Shown here: positions 49,401-61,400 of the stretch, piece after piece
How positions within the stretch are numbered: position 1 is the first letter of the stretch
Layout: the number at the start of each line of letters is the position of its first letter
DNA from: Onchidella celtica
Lineage: Eukaryota; Mollusca; Gastropoda; Systellommatophora; Onchidiidae
Length of the DNA stretch: 64,000 bases
Assembly: GCA_963931925.1 (NCBI GenBank)
Contig: OZ007571.1
Location: 40,758,913-40,822,912, forward strand
Direction of reading: 5' to 3'
The notes under the pieces: generated by a model
Database searches by the model: none
What the model was told of the DNA's origin: nothing
Seen by the model: the letters and a program-made list of their open reading frames with translations, nothing else
Program-made: the position numbers and the translations under genes

Positions 49401-52400
49401 GCGATGCGACATGCATTACTTTTGGTGGTTCAGTTGAACATTTTCGTTTGGCGGAAATATATGTTGACCCTTCGTTTATAACTGGTGTTGTCACGGCCTG
49501 TGTGCTAATAAATTCCGGTCGCCGACCTAATCATTGGGAATATTCCCCACTTAAAGGACGTCTCCGATGGCGAACTCGAGATTTGGGACGATGATAACGA
49601 CATTGCGTGTGTCACGACAAGACAACAATCGCGTCGCCAGAGTGACGACACATTACTATCGCCTGTCGTCGACTTGGATGTGACCCCCGAGATTTTTCGT
49701 AACGAACAGCGCACAGATCCATCACTAAAGCCCCTCTTTGCTAAGATTCATCCGGACAGCCCGGATACAACCAGGTTCTGCCTGAAAGACGACCTCCTAT
49801 ATCGCGTTTTTCGGGGAAAGCGCGAAACTATTTTGCAATTGGTCATACCAAGATCATTTCGCCGAGACATCACCCGCCTCGCTCACGACACGCCATTGTC
49901 GGGCCACCAGGGCAAAGCGAGAACAAAATCGAGAGTCCTGTCTGTTTTTTTGGCCCGGGGTTTACGGTGACATAAATAGCTATGTGTCGCGTTGCGATAC
50001 ATGCCAGAAAAGAACCCCGAAAGGAAAAACTTCGCGGGCACCTATACAAGAGATGCCGCCGGTTTCCACTCCATTTCAGCGAGTTGCCGTCGACATCGTC
50101 GGGCCATTACCGAAGTCGGATAGAGGCCATCGGTTTATTCTATCAGTAATCGATTATGCCACCCGTTGGCCTGAGGCTATCCCTTTGAAAGAAATATCGG
50201 CCGATCACGTCGCCGAGGCGTTGGTGACCATATTCACACGCGTCGGATTCCCGTCCGAATTATTATCCGATAGAGGTCCGCAATTCACCTCCGACCTTTT
50301 CAGGAAAGTGCTGGAACTCACGGGCATTAGGCAGAAACTTACGTCACCATACCATCCACAGTCCAATGGCTGTTGTGAGCGCTGGAATGCCACCATGAAA
50401 GCTATGCTGGCACGCGTTTCAGCCGATAGACCTGGTGACTGGGACCGTCGACTTCCGGCCATCTTGTTCGCATATAGGGAACTCCCAAATGCGACAACGG
50501 GTTTTTCCCCGTTTGAACTTTTATACGGTCGTAAACCACGTGGCCCGATGGCCATTTTACGCGATTTATACGCCGGTTCTGATACCGACGTTCCTGATAC
50601 GCGATCCGCGTATCAGTACATCGTCGATCTCCGACATAGAATAGTTAATGCATGCGACCTGGCTCGACAATTTGCATGCGTACGGACCAGGTCATTTATA
50701 GGATATCGCGATCAAGGTAGTCGGTTAAGAACCCTGTCAGTCGGAGATCGGGCATTGGTGCTGTTACCAGAAACGGATAACAAGCTACTCCTCACTTGGA
50801 AGGGCCCCTTTCTAGTTAAAAAGCGACTCTCGAGAGTTAATTATCTCATTACCATCCGTGGTAACGATAAGGTGTACCATATTAATATGTTGAAAAAGTA
50901 TTTTTACTGATGATCAAGGTCATCACGATCATTCTTGCCATGTTGTGGCCCAAGCAAACGCAGCGATGGTCACTATCGATGACAACGACCGGGAGCCATT
51001 ACCAATGACTAGATCGCTCCTGTCCTTGCAAGCCACAGAGGACGCGACTTCCGTTAATATCAATCCACAGCTGGATCAAAGTAAGACACAGGACATAATG
51101 GATCTTGTTCGGGAGTTTGCGCCACTATTCACTGATTTGCCGGGTAAAACATCCTTAGTTCAACACGTCATCCGGTTGCACTCGGACGTACCCGTGTTTG
51201 TTAAACTCTACCCGCGCCCGCTGCACGCGCACGACACCATACAGTCCGAGGTGGAAAAGATGCTCAGCTTAGGAGTCATTGAGCGCTCGACGAGCCCTTA
51301 CTGCTCGCCGATTGTACTAGTAAAGAAAACAGACGGTTCCGTTAGGTTTTGTATCGATTACAGGAAGCTTAACGCTCTAACCATTTACGATGCTGAACCT
51401 ATCCCGAATCAGGAAGAGCTAGTTGCGCGATTGGCTGAGTCGTCCGTATTTTCGAAAATAGATTTGGCTAAAGGCTACTGGCAAATCCCAATGGAAGAGG
51501 CCAGTAAACAGTACACAGCGTTTCAGACCCCTATGGGTCTCATGCAATGGAGGTTCATGCCATTCGGTCTCGTAACAGCACCAGCGACATTTGCGAGGAT
51601 GATGAACATCCTATTGCAGCAGACACCATACGTCCCAAGCTACTTTGACGACATTTGCGCTTTCCATACGGATTGGAAAGGCCACTTAGAGGCACTTCGT
51701 CAAGTGCTTAGTAAACTTCGAGATGCCGGGCTTACAGCTAAGCCTAGCAAAGTCTTCCTGGGTTATACACAGATTAACTTTCTAGGACATACTATCGCCA
51801 AAGGCGTCCAAACACCGGACGACAATAAAATAAGTAAGATTTTAAAACTCCAGGCTCCTCATACTAAGAAGCAGGTTCGTAGCCTGTTAGGCTTTTTAAG
51901 CTATTATCGGAAATTCGTTCCTAATTTTTCGGCCCTTACGGCCCCGTTATCCGATCTTACAAGAAAAGACCGACCCAATAAAATTATCTGGACTACGCAG
52001 TGCGCCACCGCGCTCGCGACAGTGCAGCAACTGTTCTCCAGTTCGCCGCTGCTTATCCTACCAAATATTAGGCACACCTTCACCGTCCGCACTGACGCGT
52101 CGGACCAGGGAATTGGAGCTGTTTTGCTTCAGGAAAGAGATGGCTTATTGCGCCCGTGTATGTACGCTAGCCGGAAATTACTTCCGAGAGAACAGAGATA
52201 CGCTATCATAGAGCGGGAGTGCCTGGCGATTGTATACGCCGTAGACGCGTTTTCCCGCTACCTACTTATGACGGAATTCGTCATCGAGACAGACCATAAA
52301 CCGTTGTTATTTTTAAAATCGAACCGAGCCAAGAACGCTCGTTTGACCAGATGGAGTCTGGCCCTTCAGGAATATCGCTTCATTATAAAGGACATTCCTG

Positions 52401-55400
52401 ATGGAGACAATGTCCATGCCGACCTATTATCACGATTACCTTAATCTTGTTGTATTTTAGTCTGTCATATGTATTGGCGTTGGATGGGATTGACACCTCA
52501 TTCAGAGACCGAGGGATGGTATCACATATTGTTCACCCATTGTGAACACTTTTCACCTACCCCTGTGCTTTCCTTTGTTCCAACAGCTATTTTACTGACG
52601 TCGACCCGTACTTTGGCCACACCAGACGTTGTTGCCCAGGGTCGAGGATGAGAAGTCATGGCAGACCAGGAGTCCAGATCCACTAATGCCATCGATGCTA
52701 CTATAGTTATCTTTTCTTGAGTATTATTCATTGTATGTATGCATTCCTGATGACATTCGCACAGGATCAATGTTGTACTCTAAAATTTTCGAGTTATGAT
52801 TGTTAATGTCTACGTATTTAGAGGTAAGATTTAATCCTCAGAGAGATATATACTTTTGGACGGAGCCTTAAGATTTTCATGAAGTTTTGTCCATCAAGGA
52901 TACCCGTCCTGTAGGGTTTTTTCAACTTTCGTAGTAGTCTTAGTTATTACCTAGTTAAGTTCACCTTTCGAGCAATTTCTCGACTCATGCCTTCCCCTTA
53001 ATTTTAACTGGGGTGGGGGATGTGTCATGATTCGGATGTTGTTAAAACTCACGCAGAGAGTGAGTTGTTGTTGTTATAACAGGGCTATGAGAAATTGGCT
53101 GGTGGCCTTGAACGGCCCTCGCGAATTATAGTTGGTGAGTAAATAAATGTAAAGTTAAACTGTTAGAATCACGCTTGTCGGTTTTAATGTTCGTGATTAA
53201 TAAGTAATGGAGTAGGGGTGAAACAAGGTGGGGATAGTTGACATTGTTAAGTATGACTAGACAAGTTTTTGCACGTTAACTGGCTGGTAGAATAGTGCAG
53301 ACGTATTACTACAATTAAAATGGTGGGAGGTTTCGGCCAATGAGATAGCTGAACTAATTGGGCCAGCGGACTAGCACTGCTGGGTAGTTAGATAGTATAA
53401 AACATCGTGTAACGTTCAGATTTATTGAATACAGACGAGCAGAAGCATCGTGTCGCGAAGTATCTCCGGTTGGCCAGTACCTGAACTGTGATTTGAAGAC
53501 TAGAAGTCCTTGCTAACGGACTGTCTGAGCTCTAGAAAGAAAGGTCTGAGTGGGCTGACCTTTGAAAGCCCACGCTGCGCTATTTTGATGTTCGCGCCTA
53601 CCAATGGTAATATATCTTATTTGTTCAAGCATAATAGAAGATCAGAGATAGAGAGAGAACCACAGCCTCATAGGAAGTCTAAGGAAACCCCAGCTGGCAC
53701 TCGACGACGAGTGGCCTGTGTTATAGAATTATTTCCATAGTATGATTGAAGTAATATGGCACATTGTTGATGAATTGAATAATGATTGTGCATATATATA
53801 AATAGTTTTTGCAACTGCGTAATTACCTACAAGCCGAAGTGTGCTTCTGTAGGCTTGGAACGTACTGGGCTCTCCTAACATTCAAGCCCATATGATTTAG
53901 GGAGAGTTTGCCTGGCGACTGGCCAGTGGCGACTCAACTGTCACTTTAAATTGATATCTAGTTTCGTATAATATACCTATTTGCTATTGATTGCAGTACA
54001 TCCAATAAGGAACCATAATTACATGAATATCATAGATTAAGTTAGTAATTAGAATTTATTGCTTTGAATATACCTCTATTGTCTTTTGTTTTGTTTATTA
54101 ATATTTATGTAAAACATGGCCTGACCGGCCTGACATATATAGATACTCTAGTTGTTTAATACTTTTCTTGTGTGGTTGTGTCCGAGTGTGAGTTAGCTGC
54201 CTCTCGTGCAGTCGAATGCTCCCCAAGACCCTAACTCTGCTCGTGACAGTTATTATTGACTTGTTAAGCTGTGTTTTCATGTGCACGGAAAAAATAACGG
54301 AAACGGCAAAAATCCACCATGTACTAAAAAGAAAGAGTGTTTCCATATGTACGGAAATGTCGTATCCGAACACATGAAAACATTCTTTCTGTTTCACTAC
54401 TTGAAGGGTTTTTGATGCTTCCGTTGCCGCTTCTGTTTCCGTACACATGAAAACAAAGCCTTAGCATATACATACTGCGTAATCAGTGGAAGGCCATTGC
54501 TTGAAGGAGAGAGATTTCATGTACACTGTTTCACTGAGGAACAGAAATAACGAAGGAAATGGCTGAGCTAGAGAGTAAATTTATGACTCGGTCATTATTG
54601 CCGAAATGCTTGTATGTGTATCATTGAAAGATTCCATGACTAACAGACAGATTCAGTGGCGTAGCATGGGTTGCCAGCCCCCAGGGCCAGGCAAGTTTTG
54701 TTCCCCCCCCCCCCCCGAACCATTACCTGGCAGGCAACGTTTATTCGTCCCTTCATGTTTAAAAACTGTGTAGAATGTTCCAGCACTTGGAGATTTGGGG
54801 GGGGGGGGGGTGTGAGCATTCTCATTCATTGTTACCTTTGAGGGGGGGGGGGGGATTCTGCACCCGGGAACCGCCCTGCGACCCCGCCCACGCTACTCCA
54901 CTGGAGATTGCTACCATGCCTTGAAACCAACATCACCTTGACCTCTATTCTTACAGAAATGTAGCGTTTCTCACTGTTCCTCCGAGATGGCATGGCGAGT
55001 TTTCCAATAATCTGCAAAAGTTGCTCATTTGCGCCATAAGAATGATGTTGATGTAATGATAAAGATGACCAATAAATCCTGCTGCAAACAGAGCTTTTAA
55101 AATCCACTCATTGGCATCCCTATATTGACTCTTAAGACTAAAAACTTCACAAGACGTCTAATATTGCAACATACTGAGTATTGACCGTGGATGTCAACCC
55201 TTTGATTTAAGACGGCCGACAGAAATAGTAATAATCTAGTGAAGAATTACTGGGCTCACTTTACCTGCAAGGACTGGGGCAGTCGCATGGGAAATCCCCT
55301 TTTCGGGAGTCTTTTGTAATATTTCGTAAACAAGATGCATCTGAGAGCAACAACAAAAAATGCCATTACAAGAGTTCATCTTTAGTTTCTTGTTCAACCT

Positions 55401-58400
55401 TGCAGAAAACAACTGCTTTGCCAAGATTCGATAAGAGAGCAATAGAAACAACCTCTTTCTTACCTTAGCAATGATGGATTCGTGGTTGCTGGACTGAATC
55501 TCTGGATAGACCGATTGGCTCGATCTCTGAGGGATTAGTTTTTATTTCCGTTGAATATATTTTTTTATTCGCCCTTTCGAGCCCTGGCCTAGCTGGTTGG
55601 TTGACTGGTGAGTCGGGTGGATGAAAGACAGAACATGTGTGTATAAGCGATGCGCAAGTGACCCGAGTTCGAGTTTGGTTTTTACGGAGCATCAGCACAA
55701 TAACGGGCACTTTGCGCCGTTCACGATCTATTTGGTACTCTATTCATGTTTGGTATGAGGAGCATCTACATCTTACAAACAGAATTAAATAGTTCCGTTT
55801 TAATTTTATTACAGTGGTAAAATTCTCAGAAATTGTTTTGTATATATCAGGACAAAGTTTTGTAAATATGTATAAAAGTTTTAAAATTAAGTTGTGGATC
55901 TTAGCCTTATTCACAGAGGACAAGACGCACTGTGGGTCCACGTTAGAAAATTCTTTCATAGATCTGCAAGCATAGTGCCTTCTTCGGATATGTAAGAAAT
56001 CTACACATTCAATCAAAATATACTTTAATGATAGTTGGCAATTGCATGCACACATTGGGGAGGGGGGAGGAAGGGGGGCTAAAAGTTAGTCTGTGATCAT
56101 GAGTATTGGCGTGCAGGTAGTATCATAGAATCTATGCAGAAAAAATGAGTGATCACATGCCTGAGGCGGATATGCACATTGTAGTGGTGTCCATTTGTCT
56201 GGCCAAGATAATGCGCCTGTAAACTTCTTCCTGATCGGCTTGATAGCATTGACGCAATTGGAGACAAAAGTCTTGGCATGTCTGCAAGAAAAATACAGTA
56301 AGATCGCATTTGCAGTATAAATATCAGATACCATAACCAACACTGTGAGTTATATTCGAAATGCAGTTGATGTATAAAACATAATCAATCTAATCTGCTG
56401 CTTTATACTGTCCAATGACACAGACTGGGCAGATTTTATTTCTTGTGAGGCGTGTATAGGACGGTCACGCATAATTATCTGACCCCTACAGGACGGTCTT
56501 TGTGGTTTCGTTTAAGCCGCGGCGCACACATACGACTGCAACGCGATAGCCCGTCATATATGTGCGCCTGGTCATAGGGCGAAAATTTTGTACTCTTGCA
56601 AACGAAAACCAGAGTTTGAAATCTGTCAGGGGCAAAATAACAAAAAACTTCGAAGTACAGTTTCCAGTATCAATCTTAATGTTTCCAGGCCCTTCTGCTC
56701 AAAGAAAACTGTTTTGCGCCAAACATAATTTGCCATTAGCGTAGCGACACTTTTAAAACATTTCGTGTTTAGAAAAAGCTGTAATCAACTTACAGAGAGA
56801 GGAGGTACAAGGACGCTTTTGAAACTGACCAAAGGGTAGTCGAACACGCATCATGTAGTTGCAGATAATGAAGGTAAACAACCGGCAAGATTTATCACTC
56901 CATATCGAATGTACATGTTTGCTTTTTACAAAAAATGTCAAGATTGTGTGCTATTTATAACGACGAAAATCAGACCTGAAACAATGTCCACTTCAACAGC
57001 CAGTCTACCTTTTCCAACAAAATTTAATTGTCATGTAGGATCCATTCCTAATGCAGATTGACTGATCTTGCGCCTTATGTTCATTCGTACACACATGACA
57101 ACCCTAATAATATACAGCTTTCTCCTGCCCGTAGTATTATCTTAGACACCAGTGACTTGAATAAGTGAAAGAAAAGACTGATAGTGAATTACCCTCCGGG
57201 TGTAGGTGACGTTGAATTCGTTGAAAAACTCATCCCCGCCAATACATTCTCCATAAGGTTCTTTCTCTCTGTGAATATTTGTCTGGAAATGAAAGAGAAA
57301 AAAAGTAAAGAAGTGAACTTTCTTTCTCTCTTTTATTATGTCCGATCGCAGGGTAGTTGCATGTGAATGAATGAATGAATGAATGTATGAATGAAAGATT
57401 GAATAAAGGAAAGAATGAATGAATGAATAAATGAAGGAAGGAAGGAATTATCAAATAAATGAATGAAAGAAGGAAGGAAAGGCAGTCAAGAAGGCAGGAA
57501 TGAATGAATGAACGAATGAATGAATGAATGAATGAATGAATGAATGAATGAATGAATGAATGAATGAATGAATGAAGATACAAACAATATACCACACCTG
57601 CTTCAGACCGATGAAAGTCTCCATGCCAGCAGGTACAGATAAGCCTTCTTCGTAAGGTTTCGGCCAAATTCCCTGTCCGTGGATATGTACCTGAAAGCCA
57701 AGGCTGTTGGTGATTCCTTGCAGATACTCGGCATCTTGTGTGAAGAAAATCAGATTTAAACCTGCGTTCGAAGAAAACGTAAATTCCATCAAGTGTGAGC
57801 AGGACCTCTAAAGTAAATTCATATCATATTTCTTGTCAAGAAATCAGATCACACTTACGATGATAAGGTAATCGATCATAAACCAGTCACTTATGTTGGC
57901 CAAGATATTAGGCTGTAGGCATGAAAGATGCCACAGAGAGGGAACAAGGTCACAACAATTATATAAAACTAACATTCTTGAAAAAACCCAAAGAAGTCTT
58001 TCAGTTTTTAGCTTTGAAATTTTAGTTTGGGTTTACGGTGCGTCGGCACGACAACGGCCACCTTGCGCCTTTCACGATCTATTTGGGTACTTTATTTGTG
58101 TTTTGGTATTTAGAGTTTCATCAATCTAAATTTCACAAACAGAATTAAATAGTTTCGTCTAAATTTTATTACATTCGTAAAATTCTCAAACGTAGTTTTG
58201 TTGATCTGAAAAGAGTTTTATAAGTGTTTATAAACGCTTTCATTAGGTCATGCTCTCCTAAACTACACGTTGAAAGTTGCTCACATTATGACAGTATGGT
58301 GTACATTGAAATAAACCCATTTCTGACTGAACAATTACAGTTTTTCTAATGATGTTTGTTACGATTATGATAAATATTTGTAATAACAGCAGCGCAACCA

Positions 58401-61400
58401 AAGCAGACTGCCTTCTTTCACCTTTCACTCTGTGACTATGACGAAAGTGGGCCTGACTCTGTGCAGAGAAGCCGAGACAGCGTTAAAGTGGATTTATATC
58501 GAGTTACTTTTTTGCCACTGAACTGGACTGCAGTCCGAGAATTGAGAGAAATGACTGAAAGCATCCACGCACTTTAGTGGGTAACAACTGATTAATAATA
58601 AACTTAGGCCACATTGTTATTTATTATTCCCCTGGTGATATACACTGTAGCAGAGAAGATAGAAACTTGGAGCGCGGTAATAAAATGAAAAACAAAATTT
58701 TGTGTACCTCCGTCTGAGTTACCAACGAATCGTTTCCAGAGTCACCGTCCCATGTCTCAATAAGTCAGTTTAGGCTTTTACGCCCACATTGTTTCCGGCA
58801 TGCACTACACCATAATTATGTGCAACTCTTTTACAGTTAATAAGTAAGTTTTTCCTGTTGTTATTTTTTTTTGACGAGTTACTATCTGTTACTACCTGCG
58901 GATTATGGGATCAATGACAGTGACAGTGACTACCAGCGAATCATTGTTTTTCATTTAGCCTATGTCTAGATGCCGATGGATAAAAGGACAGTCTGGTCTT
59001 ACCGTCACTAGGTCCACCCACTGTACTGGAAAATCTGGGACTGGACAGTGTGTAACAATTGCCGTAATCCGCCGTCATCGCTGTTACCATTTGGCTACAG
59101 ACAGTGAATGAAATTAAAGTATAAGTCATAGCCAAAAAAGAAAATGAATAATATTAAAAGCAGTTGAGACTACGATAGTGGCGGTATCTCTATTTTGAGC
59201 CATGTTATGCTGTATCTGGATAAAATAATATATTAATAATAATTCAGTAATAATTTAAACAAAGCGGTAGTTTTCATCCCGTATATAGTGTATATGTACC
59301 CATCTCTATGAATATTGTCACCTCCTCCCCACCTCCCCCCCTTCCAATAATTAATTGGGACAGGGTTGTCTCTGGTTAATGTCAGCTGAACAAGTACAAA
59401 AAAAACAAAAAAAACTTTAAAAGTCCTGAACATTGATGAAATACTTTCTCCACTTTTGCATAGCGAGGCTGGAGCCAGACTATGACCAGAAATGCCCCGC
59501 TCATTTTATGTTTAAAAATTACTCTCGCTCCTGCAAGACCCTCGTCAGTTATGTTTTGTGGCATGAACATCCTTTTGACATGTTTACTGAAATATCGTCG
59601 GGTATTTTTCATACAGTTGTATGTGCATTTTTGTCTTTTCGAGAAAATGAGGATCGAAACTTCGACGTTGGGTAATATCAGTGGACAACATTACACGTCA
59701 CAAACACATAGCTCGAAGAGTTTTCAATCTATTGAAATGACTCTTATACCGGTACATAATGAAATCAGGAGTGAGAGAACCATTTTCATAACAAGACCTC
59801 AAAACCAGCAAAATGCCGCATACACCCGTTTGGTAAATACCCCCACGATATGACAACAATAACCCTCAGACAACAGAACTTACTCTGTTCCACATTCGAT
59901 GCCTCTAAATGTGCATTCCATCAACATATCATCAATGTCGTGACCGACTTCACTCCTCACGGTCCTACTCATGCAGAAAATTACAACGACAACAAAAATC
60001 AATGACTAAACGTGTTAAACATCAGTAGAAATTGTTTTGCACAACCTGGATAAAGAAATATTACAGGACATCTAGACTTTCACCGGATGCTGCAAATATA
60101 ATAGTATTAATATATTTACAGAGTAAGTGCTTATGTTTTAATCTGATGACTGCATGATTATTCTCAACATTGATAACAGTATGCGAGTCAAAATGGACAG
60201 TGTGAGCTTAAAGCATGCGAAGACCCAGATGGAAGAACGACCAAAGACCAATTTTATTTTAAGGATTTTTTGGTTATTTTGAAAAATTATTACAATGCCT
60301 ATTTTACCCCAGAGCTCAGGTATTTTTACTGCTTAAGTAAAGCCTCCCTCTGATGAAACAAGTTGCTTTTCTTCATCTCCATTAGCAATGCACTTGGGGA
60401 TTTTCAAACTTTAGAAAATGGACTTTTTCATGTTCATGCATATGTGACTATGGTCGTTTTTCCATCTGGGTCTTCATTTGTTGTCTGTTTATTTACTTAT
60501 GCACTGAGTCAACTATTTACCTATGTTTTGTTGTTGTTGTTTTATCATCTTCCTAATCAAATTTCCTGTCAGAAACATTTCCTCTAATACATAGCATCAG
60601 GAAATACGAAAAGCAACGGAATGAGATTTTAGAGAAAGACTCAACCTGTTCATAACGCTGAACAAGAATTTAAACTCATCCTCAATGGTGCGCAGAGTTG
60701 ACTGGTTTCCGGAGAATACACTGGGATCATCGCGAGGTTCCCCTGGTTGACGATCGTCCTTGTTCAGGGTGTTTGTCTCGTTGATTGAAAAACCATCCAC
60801 GAAACGTTTGCGCCTAAAGTGGCTTTCAGACATCATCTCTGAGATGCTCCTCTTTCGTCGACCAGGTGGTGATGGTGGACCTGAGTTTCCTCCCCCTGTG
60901 AACGGTAAAAGGTTGAGATGGAATGTTCAGTTTAGATCTAGTTCTTTAATCGCAGTATCTTGTCTTCGTGGCGCATTTAAAAATCAAGAATATTAAATTT
61001 GATGTGGGAAGAGTAGGGACTGCATGATTGCACGACTTCTTAGTATTATTTCTTTGTCAGCGATTTTTTATTTCACTTTTTAAAATTTTTGAGCAAGGTC
61101 AAAGTAGCCACTGATAGCAGAACACTGGCATGCTGCAGGCATTGGTAAAATGACAGTGGCTAGCTCCGTGGAAATGTATGAAAATGTAGCTGAAGCCTTT
61201 TTCGATGAATTACAGGAGAAAACGTCTGAAAAATATATGAAAATTGTTTTCTCCGTTGTTCAGAGAAGATCTAAAGTGACTGGAATGAGTAACTTTCGCT
61301 GTCCTCGTGTACAAAAACAATATGGTATTGTCATTGTCACTGTCATCTGCTGATGATTCGAAAATGCCAGAAAATTTATCATGAGCATTCTCATGTATAC

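Larger units (their letters stand above)
47080..54248 (+). mobile_element. Ty3/Gypsy-type LTR retrotransposon with integrase upstream of RT (Gmr1-like order)
   Basis: A plus-strand element of 7.17 kb inside the 9.1-kb intron of gene A, antisense to it. It starts TGTCATG at 47080 and ends CGTGACA at 54248, flanked on both sides by GTTAT (47075-47079 and 54249-54253), a 5-bp target duplication. Order: short 5' LTR match, leader, gag-protease, integrase, RT-RNase H, polypurine tract, 3' LTR. The RT and integrase are Gypsy-like, but the domain order is that of Ty1/copia. Integrase carries a one-base frameshift and the 5' LTR is mostly unlike the 3' LTR, so this copy is probably not competent. Confidence 0.93.

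Noticed and set aside
54955-55010. Exon-like stretch in gene A (good acceptor and GTAAGA donor)
   Set aside because: It would leave phase 2 into an exon that must start in phase 0. The exon at 54476-54533 fits phase and carries the expected WPS motif instead.
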